In this document: one piece after another, positions 26,289 to 36,667 of the stretch
Position numbering within the stretch: the stretch's first letter is position 1
Layout: each line of letters begins with the position of its first letter
Origin: Rhodospirillaceae bacterium
GTDB taxonomy: Bacteria; Pseudomonadota; Alphaproteobacteria; Kiloniellales; DSM-21159
DNA length: 64,000 nt
Direction of reading: 5' to 3'
NCBI GenBank assembly: GCA_006969625.1
Contig: CP030885.1
Coordinates: 62,001 to 126,000, forward strand
Translations under genes and position numbers: made by a program
The notes under the pieces: model-generated
What the model was told of the DNA's origin: nothing
Seen by the model: the letters and a program-made list of their open reading frames with translations, nothing else
Database searches by the model: none

Positions 26289-27107
26289 ATGGCCGCCGAT
26301 CCCGAGACCCCGCCCCACAGGCAGCGGCAGACGCCGCCCGCGCCCTCCGCCGCGCCCGACACCGCCAGCTTCGGCTATCGCGAGGTGCCGCGCGGCGAGA
26401 AGGCGGCGCTGGTGCGCGGTGTGTTCGATTCGGTGGCCGGGCGTTACGACCTGATGAACGACCTCATGTCCATGGGCGTGCACCGCCTGTGGAAGGACGC
26501 CTTCGTCGCCATGCTGGCGCCACAGCCGGGGCTGCGGCTGCTGGACGTCGCCGGCGGCACCGGCGACGTCGCCTTCCGGGTCGCGGAGAAGCTGCGCGGC
26601 CCCGCCGGCATGGACGGCCGCATCACGGTGCTCGACCTCACCGAAAGCATGCTGCGGGTCGGGCGCGACCGCGGCCTCGACCGCGGCCTGGTGCAGGGAC
26701 TGGACTGGGTGTGCGCCGACGCCATGGCGCTGCCGCTGCCGCCGCGCTGCCAGGACGCCTATACCATCGCCTTCGGCCTGCGCAACGTCACGGACATCGA
26801 GGCGGCGCTGGCCGAAGCGCACCGCGTGTTGCGCCCGGGCGGGCGATTCCTCTGCCTGGAGTTCAGCCGGGTGGTCCTGCCGCTGCTGGACCGCGCCTAC
26901 GACGTCTATTCCTTCGAGGTCCTGCCGCGCCTGGGCGCGCTGGTCGCCGGCGACCGCGAGTCCTACCAGTACCTCGTGGAATCGATCCGCCGCTTCCCGT
27001 CGCAGGCCGAGCTGGCGGAGAAGCTGGCGGCCGCCGGCTTCGCCCGCCCCACCTGGCGCAACCTGTCGGGCGGCATCGCGGCGATCCACTCCGCCTGGCG
27101 CATCTGA
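26289..27107 (+). CDS. ubiE: Ubiquinone/menaquinone C-methyltransferase UbiE
   Basis: SAM-dependent C-methyltransferase of quinone synthesis, 272 residues. After a Pro-rich leader, the family start FGYREVPRGEKAALVRGVFD and the UbiE signature YDLMNDLMSMGVHRLWKD are clear, followed by the SAM-binding LDVAGGTGDVAF and FGLRNVTDIEAALAEAHRVL. It is divergent from mutM and followed by ubiB 16 bases after its stop, forming the usual ubiEB pair. Confidence 0.95.
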   Translation: MAADPETPPHRQRQTPPAPSAAPDTASFGYREVPRGEKAALVRGVFDSVAGRYDLMNDLMSMGVHRLWKDAFVAMLAPQPGLRLLDVAGGTGDVAFRVAEKLRGPAGMDGRITVLDLTESMLRVGRDRGLDRGLVQGLDWVCADAMALPLPPRCQDAYTIAFGLRNVTDIEAALAEAHRVLRPGGRFLCLEFSRVVLPLLDRAYDVYSFEVLPRLGALVAGDRESYQYLVESIRRFPSQAELAEKLAAAGFARPTWRNLSGGIAAIHSAWRI

Positions 27108-27123
27108 GGGCGGCCAGCCCGGC

Positions 27124-28692
27124 ATGCTGCGCACCCCGGTCATGATCTGGCGCCTGCTCGGCATCCTCTGGACGCTGGCCCGCCACGACGCGCTGGCAGC
27201 GGTGGAGCGGACCGGGCTGGCGCCCGGCGTCACCCGCCCGCTGCGCCGCCTGCTGCCGAGCCGGCCGGGCCGGCCAGGCGAGAAGCTGGCGCGCGGCTTC
27301 GTCGAGCTCGGCCCCAGCTTCATCAAGCTCGGCCAGTTTCTGGCCACCCGCGCCGACCTGATCGGCGAGGAAATGGCGGCCGACCTCTCGGAGCTGCAGG
27401 ACCGCCTGAAGCCCTTCCCCGCCGCCGCCGCGCGCGCCGCCATCGCCGAGGAGCTGGGCGTCGGCGTCGAGACCCTGTTCCAGGAGTTCGACGACACCCC
27501 GGTGTCCGCCGCCTCGATCGCCCAGGTTCACTTCGCGGTGACCCGGCCGCAGGTCGCCGGGAGCAGCGCCACCGTGCCGCTGGAGGACGTCGCCGAGACC
27601 AGCGCGCGCGAGGTGGCGATCAAGGTCCTGCGCCCCGGCGTCGAGGAGCGGGTCGAGCGCGACCTGGACCTGCTCTACTGGCTGGCGCGCCTGGCCGAGC
27701 GCAGCGAGCCGCGCCTGCGCCGCTTCCGCCCGCTGGCCGTCGTCGCCGAGTTCGAGCGGGTGGTGAAGACCGAGATGGACCTGCGCCTGGAGGCGGCGGC
27801 GGCCAGCGAGTTGGCGGAGAACTTCGCCGGCGACGCGACCTACCGGGTGCCCACGGTCGACTGGCTGCGCACCGGCAAGCGGGTGCTGACGATGGAGCGG
27901 ATCGGCGGGATCCGCATGGACGACCGCGCGGCCCTGCTCGCCGCCGGCCACGACCTGCAGCAGGTGCTGGAGCGCGCCGCGGCGATCTTCTTCAATCAGG
28001 TCTTCCGCGACGGCTTCTTCCACGGCGACCAGCATCCCGGCAACATGGCGGTCGATGCCGAAGGGCGCATCGTCGCCGTCGACTTCGGGATCATGGGGCG
28101 GCTGGACCGCGAGACCCGCTTCCTGCTGGCCGACATGCTGCTGGCGACGCTGCGGCGCGACTACCGGCGGCTGGCCGAGGTGCAGGCCGAGGCCGGCTTC
28201 CTGCCGCAGGGCCAGCCGCTCGACCTCTTCGCCCAGTCGCTGCGCGCCGTGTGCGAGCCGATCTTCGGCCAGCCGCTCGAGCGCATCTCCTTCGCCCGTC
28301 TGCTCGGCCAGCTCTTGAACCTGACGGAGTCCTTCGAGATGCCGGTGCAGCCGCAGCTCGTGCTGCTGCAGAAGAACATGCTGATGGCCGAGGGCGTCAG
28401 CCGCAGGCTCGACCCCAACCTCAACATCTGGCTGCTGGCCGAGCCGCTGATCGCCGCTTGGGTGCGCCGCAACCGCGGCCCCCAGGCGCGCGCCCTGCAG
28501 ACCGCCGAGGAGGTGCGTCAGACGTTGCTGCGCCTGCCGCACCTGGCGCGTCAGGCCGACCTCGTGCTCGACCGTCTGGCCGAGGCCTCGCGCGAAGGCC
28601 GAAAGACCGCGTACGAGGCGCGAGCCTTCGGCCCGGGGGCCTGGCTGGCGGCTGCGGCACTGTTGATCGCGCTGTTCGCGCTGCTGTCGTAA
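27124..28692 (+). CDS. ubiB: UbiB-family atypical kinase for ubiquinone synthesis
   Basis: ABC1/UbiB/COQ8-type kinase-like ATPase of 522 residues needed for ubiquinone production, acting at the inner membrane. The diagnostic KxGQ motif appears in FIKLGQFLATRADL, with an ATP-site Lys in EVAIKVLRPG, the catalytic-loop-like FFHGDQHPGNM and the DFG equivalent VDFGIMG. A C-terminal hydrophobic helix (AWLAAAALLIALFALLS) anchors it in the membrane. It is cotranscribed with ubiE. Confidence 0.95.
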   Translation: MLRTPVMIWRLLGILWTLARHDALAAVERTGLAPGVTRPLRRLLPSRPGRPGEKLARGFVELGPSFIKLGQFLATRADLIGEEMAADLSELQDRLKPFPAAAARAAIAEELGVGVETLFQEFDDTPVSAASIAQVHFAVTRPQVAGSSATVPLEDVAETSAREVAIKVLRPGVEERVERDLDLLYWLARLAERSEPRLRRFRPLAVVAEFERVVKTEMDLRLEAAAASELAENFAGDATYRVPTVDWLRTGKRVLTMERIGGIRMDDRAALLAAGHDLQQVLERAAAIFFNQVFRDGFFHGDQHPGNMAVDAEGRIVAVDFGIMGRLDRETRFLLADMLLATLRRDYRRLAEVQAEAGFLPQGQPLDLFAQSLRAVCEPIFGQPLERISFARLLGQLLNLTESFEMPVQPQLVLLQKNMLMAEGVSRRLDPNLNIWLLAEPLIAAWVRRNRGPQARALQTAEEVRQTLLRLPHLARQADLVLDRLAEASREGRKTAYEARAFGPGAWLAAAALLIALFALLS

Positions 28693-28742
28693 GTCGGACG
28701 TCGATTCTACGCATAAATCCGAGACTTATTCCGGCACGGCAC

Positions 28743-28772
28743 TTGCGGTGGCTGGGCAAGCCTCGCTATCTT
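28743..28772 (+). promoter_or_regulatory. Candidate promoter for coaBC-dut
   Basis: TTGCGG (28743-28748) and TATCTT (28767-28772) are separated by 18 bases in an A+T-richer stretch 40 bases before the coaBC start. The match to a housekeeping sigma-factor promoter is moderate. Confidence 0.35.
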
Positions 28773-28811
28773 ATTCCCGCGCGATTTCCGTGAAATAAGG
28801 GCGCATCCCTC

Positions 28812-30044
28812 ATGCTGGACGGAAAACGCATCCTGCTCGTCGTGGCGGGCGGGATCGCGGCCTACAAGACGTTGGAGCTGATCCGCCGCCTGCGCGAGCG
28901 GGGGGCGGGCGTTCGCGCCGTGCTGACGCGCGCCGGCGCCGAGTTCGTCACGCCGCTGTCGCTGGCGGCGCTGACCGGCGACAAGGTCTACGGCGAGCTG
29001 TTCGACCTGACCGACGAGGCCGAGATGGGCCACATCCAGCTCTCGCGCGACGCCGACCTGCTGGTGGTGGCGCCGGCGACCGCCGACATCATGGCCAAGC
29101 TGGCGAGCGGGCGGGCCGATGACCTGGCTTCGACCGCGCTGCTGGCGACCGACAAGCCGGTGCTGATGGCCCCGGCGATGAACGTGCGCATGTGGGAGCA
29201 TCCGGCGACCCGCGACAATCACGCCACCCTGCGCCGGCGCGGCACGCTGTTCGTCGGGCCGAATCAGGGCGACATGGCCTGCGGCGAGTACGGCTTCGGC
29301 CGCATGGCCGAGCCCGAGGAGATCCTGGCCGCGATCGCCGGCCACTTCGCCGCCGCCGGCCGCCTGGCCGGTCGCCGGGCGCTGGTGACCAGCGGGCCGA
29401 CCTTCGAACCGCTGGACCCGGTGCGCTTTCTCGGGAACCGTTCGTCCGGCCGGCAAGGCCACGCGATCGCCGAGGCGCTGGCCGCCGCCGGGGCCGAGAC
29501 GACGCTGGTGACCGGGCCGGTCGCCCTGCCCGACCCGCCGGGCGTGGCGACGGTCCATGTCGAGACGGCCGAGGAGATGCTGGCCGCTTGCCGCGCCGCC
29601 CTGCCGGCCGAGGTCGCGGTCTGCGCCGCCGCGGTGGCCGACTGGCGCCCCGCGCGGAAGGCCGAGCAGAAGCTGAAAAAGGACGGCGGCGGCGCCCCGC
29701 CGGTCGCGCTGGTGGCCAATCCCGACATCCTGGCGAGCCTGGCCGCCGCGGGCCCGCAGCGCCCGGCCCTGGTCGTCGGCTTCGCCGCCGAGACGGAGAA
29801 CCTGGAGGCGCATGCCCGCGCCAAGCTGGCCAAGAAGGGCTGCGACTGGATCCTGGCCAACGACGTTTCGCCGCAGACCGGCACCTTCGGCGGTGCCGAG
29901 ACCACCCTGTACCTGATCGGCCCCGACGGCAGCGAGCCCTGGCCGAAGATGAGCAAGCGAGAGGCCGGCCGGCGGCTGGTCGACCGTATCGCCGAGCGCC
30001 TGGGCGGGGCCGAGGGCGCGCGATTGCCGGGGGCGGCGCAATGA
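28812..30044 (+). CDS. coaBC: Bifunctional phosphopantothenoylcysteine decarboxylase/synthetase
   Basis: Coenzyme A synthesis: the CoaB part joins cysteine to phosphopantothenate and the CoaC part decarboxylates the product with FMN. In the 410-residue protein, residues 1-190 are the flavoprotein domain with the PxMNxxMW motif in [12 protein letters not shown]; the C-terminal half is the synthetase, with [20 protein letters not shown] and [10 protein letters not shown]. Its stop overlaps the dut start (ATGA), a common coaBC-dut pair. Confidence 0.95.
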   Translation: MLDGKRILLVVAGGIAAYKTLELIRRLRERGAGVRAVLTRAGAEFVTPLSLAALTGDKVYGELFDLTDEAEMGHIQLSRDADLLVVAPATADIMAKLASGRADDLASTALLATDKPVLMAPAMNVRMWEHPATRDNHATLRRRGTLFVGPNQGDMACGEYGFGRMAEPEEILAAIAGHFAAAGRLAGRRALVTSGPTFEPLDPVRFLGNRSSGRQGHAIAEALAAAGAETTLVTGPVALPDPPGVATVHVETAEEMLAACRAALPAEVAVCAAAVADWRPARKAEQKLKKDGGGAPPVALVANPDILASLAAAGPQRPALVVGFAAETENLEAHARAKLAKKGCDWILANDVSPQTGTFGGAETTLYLIGPDGSEPWPKMSKREAGRRLVDRIAERLGGAEGARLPGAAQ

Positions 30045-30544
30045 GCGGGCGCGCACCGCCCGAAATCCCGGTCGAGGTGGTGCAGTTGCCGCACGGCGCC
30101 GACCTGCCGCTGCCGCGCTACGAGACCGAGCACGCCGCCGGGCTGGACCTGCTGGCCGCCGTGGAGGCGCCGCTGACCCTGGCGCCAGGCGCCCGGGCGC
30201 TGGTGCCGACCGGGCTCTCGATCGCCCTGCCGCCGGGGACCGAGGCGCAGATCCGGCCGCGCTCGGGACTGGCCCTGAAGCACGGGATCACCTGCCTGAA
30301 CAGCCCGGGCACGATCGACGCCGACTACCGCGGCGAGGTGAAGGTGCTGCTGATCAACCACGGGCCGGAGAGCTTCGCCGTCGAGCGCGGCAGCCGCATC
30401 GCCCAGCTCGTGGTGGCGCCGGTGGCGCAGGCGGCCTGGCGCCCGGTCGCGCACCTGAGCGAGACGCAGCGCGGGGCCGGCGGCTTCGGCTCGACGGGCA
30501 CACGGGCGAGCCCGAGGGTCGGGGACGGCGGGCCGGGCGGCTAG
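30041..30544 (+). CDS. dut: dUTP diphosphatase
   Basis: Trimeric dUTPase of 167 residues, hydrolysing dUTP to dUMP to keep uracil out of DNA. All five motifs are visible: [42 protein letters not shown] and GAGGFGSTG. The C-terminal glycine-rich arm is followed by a short Arg/Gly tail. It is translationally coupled to coaBC by a four-base overlap. Confidence 0.95.
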   Translation: MSGRAPPEIPVEVVQLPHGADLPLPRYETEHAAGLDLLAAVEAPLTLAPGARALVPTGLSIALPPGTEAQIRPRSGLALKHGITCLNSPGTIDADYRGEVKVLLINHGPESFAVERGSRIAQLVVAPVAQAAWRPVAHLSETQRGAGGFGSTGTRASPRVGDGGPGG

Positions 30545-30638
30545 CCGGGGCAATCGTGGAGGGATCGGCGGCGCGCCACCACAGACGTCGCATGCAAGAC
30601 GCAAGAAACGGATAACGGACGAAAGGGTCCGCGCTGAA

Positions 30639-31094
30639 ATGTTGAGACTGTCGAAGAAGCTTCTGTTCGCCATCGAGGCGGTGGTCGACATCGCCTACCA
30701 TGCCCATGTCGGGCCGGTGCGCTCGACTGACATCTCGCGGCGCCAGGGCATTCCGCGCCGCTACCTGGAGCAGGTGCTGCAGCAACTCGTGCACCACGGC
30801 ATCCTGGCCGGCCAGCGCGGCCCGCGCGGCGGCTATCGCCTGGCGCGCGAGCGACGAAGGATCTCCGTCGGCGAGATCATCCGCATCGTGCGCAAGCTGG
30901 AGGGTACGGTCGACCCGGCCAGCGAGCCGGACGGCTCGGAGATCGGGGTGAAGATCGTCCGCCCGATCTGGATCGAGATGCAGCGCGAGATGATGGAGCG
31001 CTTCGACAACACCACCATCGAAGACCTCTGCGACCGGGCCCGGGAAAAGGGCGTCGTCGCCGAGAGCAAAACCCCCGCCGATTTTTCGATCTGA
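30639..31094 (+). CDS. Rrf2-family transcriptional regulator, lacking cluster cysteines
   Basis: A 151-residue winged-helix repressor of the Rrf2 family (IscR, NsrR, CymR). The helix-turn-helix is in STDISRRQGIPRRYLEQVLQ, with the wing GQRGPRGGYRLARERRRIS. Only one Cys (in IEDLCDRA) is present, so it cannot hold the three-Cys iron-sulfur cluster of IscR or NsrR. Its position directly before cysK makes a CymR-like role in cysteine metabolism the best guess. A 17-bp inverted repeat lies between the two genes. Confidence 0.85.
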   Translation: MLRLSKKLLFAIEAVVDIAYHAHVGPVRSTDISRRQGIPRRYLEQVLQQLVHHGILAGQRGPRGGYRLARERRRISVGEIIRIVRKLEGTVDPASEPDGSEIGVKIVRPIWIEMQREMMERFDNTTIEDLCDRAREKGVVAESKTPADFSI

Positions 31095-31147
31095 CCGCGC
31101 CGGCGGCACTGTTGCTGTGCGGCAATTTCACAGTCAAACCATGGGCT

Positions 31148-31164
31148 GCGGTGGAATTCACCGC
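31148..31164. promoter_or_regulatory. Inverted repeat upstream of cysK, possible operator
   Basis: GCGGTG (31148-31153) and CACCGC (31159-31164) flank GAATT, about 80 bases before the cysK start and 54 bases after the Rrf2 gene. Placement suggests an operator for the adjacent regulator, but no match to a known Rrf2 site is claimed. Confidence 0.3.
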
Positions 31165-31244
31165 CACAGGCGATTAGATTGCGCCGGACGTAGAAGCGAA
31201 GCTGGCACGCGGCTTCGCGCCAGCCGCAGCGGAGGAGAGGACAG

Positions 31245-32225
<981 letters not shown>

Positions 32226-32239
32226 GACGGTCGAGGGCG

Positions 32240-32860
32240 ATGCGGATCTGGCGAGTGCCGCGGGTGCCCTTCGTCTTCCTGCGGCACGGGCAGACCGATT
32301 GGAACCGGGACGGCCGGCTGCAGGGCCAGACGGATGTCCCCTTGAACGAGACCGGCCGCCGCCAGGCACGCGCGGCCGGCCGGGTTCTGCGCGACCTGCC
32401 GCTGTCCGGCGTGGTGCACAGCCCGCTGGGTCGCGCGCGGGAAACGGCGGAGCTGGCGGCCGGCGGGCGTGGCCTGGGCCTCGCAGTGGCGCCCGGTCTG
32501 GGAGAGTGCGGCTTCGGCGCCCTGGAGGGTTTCTACGCCAACCGGGAGCTGCCGGGCTGGCAGGCGGCCTGGCGCGCCGGCGCGCCGCTGCGCGACGCCG
32601 CCGGCCGGGTGGTGGAATCGGCCGAGACCTACGAAGGTTTTCTCGCCCGTGCCGAATGCGCCGTCGACCGCATCCTGGCGGCCGGCGATCCGGCCGGCGC
32701 CCCGCTGCTGCTGGTCGCCCACGGCGGCATCTACTGGGCGGTGCAGCGCGCGCTCGACACGCGGATCGAGGGCGACCTGTCGAACTGCCTGCCGGTTCTG
32801 CATCGCCCGGTCGGCGCCGACGACTGGTCGGTCGAGGTGCTGGGTGAGCCGCCGCGCTGA
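32240..32860 (+). CDS. Histidine phosphatase family protein
   Basis: A 206-residue phosphoglycerate-mutase-like phosphatase. The phosphohistidine motif LRHGQTDWN (Arg15-His16-Gly17) opens the domain; the second catalytic His is in LLLVAHGGIYW. The middle has ECGFGALEGF instead of the classical EREFG pattern, consistent with a broad-specificity or metabolite phosphatase such as GpmB/CobC-like members. It starts 15 bases after cysK and probably shares its transcript. Confidence 0.85.
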   Translation: MRIWRVPRVPFVFLRHGQTDWNRDGRLQGQTDVPLNETGRRQARAAGRVLRDLPLSGVVHSPLGRARETAELAAGGRGLGLAVAPGLGECGFGALEGFYANRELPGWQAAWRAGAPLRDAAGRVVESAETYEGFLARAECAVDRILAAGDPAGAPLLLVAHGGIYWAVQRALDTRIEGDLSNCLPVLHRPVGADDWSVEVLGEPPR

Positions 32861-32904
32861 CGCCGTGGCTGCAATCCGGGGTTCGCGGGGCTATCTTGGC
32901 GGAC

Positions 32905-33756
32905 ATGGATGCCGACGACCCCCCAACCCTCCCCGAGGCCGACTTCAGCGACGCCGAGATCGAGCGCTATGCGCGCCACCTGGTCCTGCCGGAAATCGGC
33001 GAGGCGGGGCAGGCGAAGCTGCGCCGGGCGCGGGTGCTGGTGATCGGCGCCGGCGGCCTGGGCGCGCCCGTCCTGATGTACCTGGCGGCGGCCGGCGTCG
33101 GCACCCTCGGCATCGTCGACGACGACGCGGTCGACCTCTCCAACCTGCAGCGCCAGGTGATCCATGGCACGGAGGACGTCGGCCGCCCGAAGGTGGAGAG
33201 CGCCGCCGCCGCGCTGCGCCGGATCAATCCGGACGTCCGGGTGGAGGCCCACCGGACCCGCTTCGACGCCGCAACGGCCCTGGAGCTGGTGCGCGGCTAC
33301 GACCTGGTCGCCGACGGCTCCGACAACTTCGCCACCCGCTTCCTGACCAACGACGCCTGCGTGCTGGCGGGCCGGACCCTGGTCTCGGCGGCGATCATGC
33401 GCTTCGACGGTCAGCTCTCGACCTTCAAGCCGCACGCCGGCGACGGCCACCCCTGCTACCGCTGCCTGTTCGGCGAACAGCCGCCGCGCGATCCCAAGAT
33501 GTCCTGCGCCGACGTTGGCGTGCTGGGCGTGCTCCCCGGCACACTTGGTGCGCTGCAGGCCACCGAGGTGGTCAAGGAGCTGCTCGGCATCGGCCGCTCC
33601 ATGTCCGGCCGCCTGCTGCTCTACGACGCGCTCGAGGCGAGCTTCCGCGAGATGCGCGCCAGGCCCGACCCGGCCTGCCGTGTCTGCGGCCCCGAAGCCG
33701 ACATCCGCGACCTGCGCGCGGAAACCTACGCGCCGAAGGCCGCCGCGGCGGAGTAG
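32905..33756 (+). CDS. MoeB/ThiF/HesA-family adenylyltransferase (E1-like)
   Basis: A 283-residue E1-like enzyme that adenylates the C terminus of a small sulfur carrier (ThiS, MoaD or similar). It shows YARHLVLPEIGEAGQAKLRR, the nucleotide motif GAGGLGAPV, the DDDAVDLSNLQRQ strand and the zinc ligands CYRC (about residue 187) and CRVC (about residue 259). The segment MSCADVGVLGVLPGTLG contains the conserved crossover Cys. No rhodanese domain is attached. No ThiS/MoaD partner is in the window, so thiamin versus molybdopterin use is open. ATG at 32905 is preferred over a TTG at 32896. Confidence 0.88.
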   Translation: MDADDPPTLPEADFSDAEIERYARHLVLPEIGEAGQAKLRRARVLVIGAGGLGAPVLMYLAAAGVGTLGIVDDDAVDLSNLQRQVIHGTEDVGRPKVESAAAALRRINPDVRVEAHRTRFDAATALELVRGYDLVADGSDNFATRFLTNDACVLAGRTLVSAAIMRFDGQLSTFKPHAGDGHPCYRCLFGEQPPRDPKMSCADVGVLGVLPGTLGALQATEVVKELLGIGRSMSGRLLLYDALEASFREMRARPDPACRVCGPEADIRDLRAETYAPKAAAAE

Positions 33757-33793
33757 CGCGCTTATCTAAGGCGATCAGCAGGCCCAGAGAGTG

Positions 33794-33831
33794 CAGGTGA
33801 GCAGCTTACCTGACGTGGTAGAATTAGGTAA
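33794..33831. promoter_or_regulatory. Cluster of AGGTAA half-sites at the left end of the A+T-rich island
   Basis: AGGTGA (33795-33800), TTACCT (33806-33811) and AGGTAA (33826-33831) are arranged as two overlapping inverted repeats about 145-180 bases before the Panacea-domain gene. They may form an operator for the downstream pair, by analogy with autoregulated toxin-antitoxin operons. Confidence 0.35.
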
Positions 33832-33874
33832 TGGGTGTGGAAGAATCGCTATTTATTATCTTCGAGTTCTTGGC

Positions 33875-33902
33875 TTGTTTGGTTGTCTAGGTGCGATAAA
33901 AT
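33875..33902 (+). promoter_or_regulatory. Candidate promoter of the Panacea gene pair
   Basis: TTGTTT (33875-33880) and TAAAAT (33897-33902) are spaced by 16 bases, 73 bases before the ATG at 33975. The element lies wholly in the A+T-rich island and looks like a sigma-70-type promoter brought in with it. Confidence 0.4.
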
Positions 33903-33974
33903 TCAAGCTTAACGTGCTTCATAGCTCACGTGACTTTATGCTACCGCTGCATAAATTCTCAGCAGAGTACAAAT

Positions 33975-34550
33975 ATGGAACAGACGGTCGCAAATGACAC
34001 TCAGTTCAAGGGGTATGACCCACGAGTGGTCGCAAATGCGATTTTAGATTCAAGCGAACGGCTTTCTTTTAGTATCACAAATATACAATTGCAGAAGATC
34101 GCATATTTTGCTCATGGCAAATACCTGATACACACAGATAGACCATTGTTTTTTGGGTATTTTGAAGCGTGGAAATTTGGACCTGTACACCCTATTATAT
34201 ATAGGTCATTTCAGTCCGCAAAGGCAAGCTACATAGATTTTCGTGCCGAATGTTTCGATGTATTTACTGGGGAAAAGCGACCAACACCTTACCTGAATGA
34301 TGAACTGGCAAAGGAAATTATTGATTCGGTAATTATGAAGTGCGCGTCACTCCCCGTGTCCACGCTCGTGCAGATATCACACGGTAAAGGCGGGCCTTGG
34401 GATTATGTTGTGAGGCAGCAGCCGAATCGCGCTATATTTGGGGCACGAATTGGAAATGACGTGATTCGCACTCGATTCAAGCACCATCGTGCGCTGCTTG
34501 GATTGAACGCGGATACTTCGGAGCCCGAACTTGATGAGCCGCTTAGCTGA
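33975..34550 (+). CDS. Panacea-domain (SocA-like, DUF4065) putative antitoxin
   Basis: A 191-residue protein with the Panacea/DUF4065 core: NIQLQKIAYFAHGKYLI (residues 37-52), the hallmark FEAWKFGPVHPIIYRSFQ (63-80) and a late ISHGKGGPWDY (135-144). Panacea proteins are versatile antitoxins, first known from SocA (adaptor for ClpXP degradation of SocB in Caulobacter), and pair with many unrelated toxins. G+C is far below the genome, with ATA and TTA codons that neighbours avoid, so the gene was probably acquired. Its last 17 bases overlap the next gene. No other Panacea gene is in the window. Confidence 0.85.
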   Translation: MEQTVANDTQFKGYDPRVVANAILDSSERLSFSITNIQLQKIAYFAHGKYLIHTDRPLFFGYFEAWKFGPVHPIIYRSFQSAKASYIDFRAECFDVFTGEKRPTPYLNDELAKEIIDSVIMKCASLPVSTLVQISHGKGGPWDYVVRQQPNRAIFGARIGNDVIRTRFKHHRALLGLNADTSEPELDEPLS

Positions 34551-35250
34551 TACGGATTTCGCGAATTTCGCGCTTCTCGAAACCCAAATTAAGCTCGCAA
34601 AGATGCGAGCGCACACACGAATCAATGTGCCGCACTCACTAAGGCCAATCCGGGAGACTTTCGGTGAGGTCGTCGGAGCTGCCACCAGTCTATTTGGTCA
34701 TCTCGAACGGCAGTCGTGGAATAATATTGCCGAGCTGATTTCGGCAAAGTCGCGCAAGAGCATCCCGTCCGAAGAGCCAACCAACCTTGATGTTGGAAAG
34801 GCTATTTTTGATTTGTTCAATAACTTACAAATTGAGGCGGTCCAATATGAGTTCCCTGTATACAGCACTAAATCTGTATTAACTCGCCATTTCTGGGCTC
34901 CTTATCTGTTCCGAATTGATAACAAGCCCTTTGTAGCTTTCTTCGATCCGCGAAAATCGGGTGAACTTTCTGACCTCGGCCGAAATTTCATCTATAATGT
35001 TATGCATCACGCGATCCGTGAGCAGGATCCTGCGCTTTGGGATGTTGACCTAGCGGTAATTCAGTGCCCAGCAGATGTAACTGGCCTCAGAAGGGGTAAG
35101 ATTCGCTTTTTTGGCAACTCCGAAGTTATTGAATTAGATGAAATTGAAAGATTGGCTGTAGAAACACTAAATATGTGGCAGCAAGTTTTAGAAGAACGCA
35201 AGATTATGGACATAGGCCAAGATCGAAAGCGTGGTCGAGGCTTGTTCTAG
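34534..35250 (+). CDS. Unrecognised protein paired with the Panacea gene; candidate toxin or defence effector
   Basis: A 238-residue soluble protein of no family I recognise. The first ~85 residues look helical ([40 protein letters not shown]). Residues 98-180 read as an alternating alpha/beta domain: [34 protein letters not shown] (123-141) and [12 protein letters not shown]. The acidic-then-basic FFDPRK after a hydrophobic strand recalls, without proving, a nuclease-like fold. The C terminus is basic (RKRGRGLF). It overlaps the Panacea gene by 17 bases, shares its low G+C, and so forms one transfer unit. ATG 34534 is used; TTG at 34531 is possible. Confidence 0.7.
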   Translation: MSRLADTDFANFALLETQIKLAKMRAHTRINVPHSLRPIRETFGEVVGAATSLFGHLERQSWNNIAELISAKSRKSIPSEEPTNLDVGKAIFDLFNNLQIEAVQYEFPVYSTKSVLTRHFWAPYLFRIDNKPFVAFFDPRKSGELSDLGRNFIYNVMHHAIREQDPALWDVDLAVIQCPADVTGLRRGKIRFFGNSEVIELDEIERLAVETLNMWQQVLEERKIMDIGQDRKRGRGLF

Positions 35251-35262
35251 CTCGCTGGCGCC

Positions 35263-35304
35263 AAAGGTCCCAAGGTGTAGAGCGTCGTTCCATCGAGGAC
35301 CTTT
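35263..35304. terminator. Inverted repeat after the A+T-rich island, possible terminator
   Basis: AAAGGTCC (35263-35270) and GGACCTTT (35297-35304) are perfect eight-base arms around 26 bases, starting 12 bases after the stop of the unknown gene. The missing T-tract and long loop make termination uncertain; it could also mark the island boundary or form part of the argG leader. Confidence 0.35.
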
Positions 35305-35422
35305 CCTTCGGGTTCCGAAGCGCACCTACGCCGCTTGCCCCAGGGCGCGCCATCCCTATACTCCGCGCCGCTTTTCCCACCCTATCGCACGCCCACACCC
35401 GGCCCGGAGCGCCTTCCACCCC

Positions 35423-36637
<1,215 letters not shown>

Positions 36638-36667
36638 CCCGGCGCGCTGCGGCGGCTGGCGCCGCGG

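Noticed and set aside
33791..33997. 68-codon open frame at the left end of the A+T-rich island
   Set aside because: No ribosome-binding site, no recognisable domain, and it overlaps the likely promoter and the start of the Panacea gene. It looks like a chance frame in A+T-rich DNA.
33757..35304. Prophage or insertion-sequence remnant
   Set aside because: No integrase, transposase, tRNA target or flanking direct repeat was found; the island holds only the two-gene unit.
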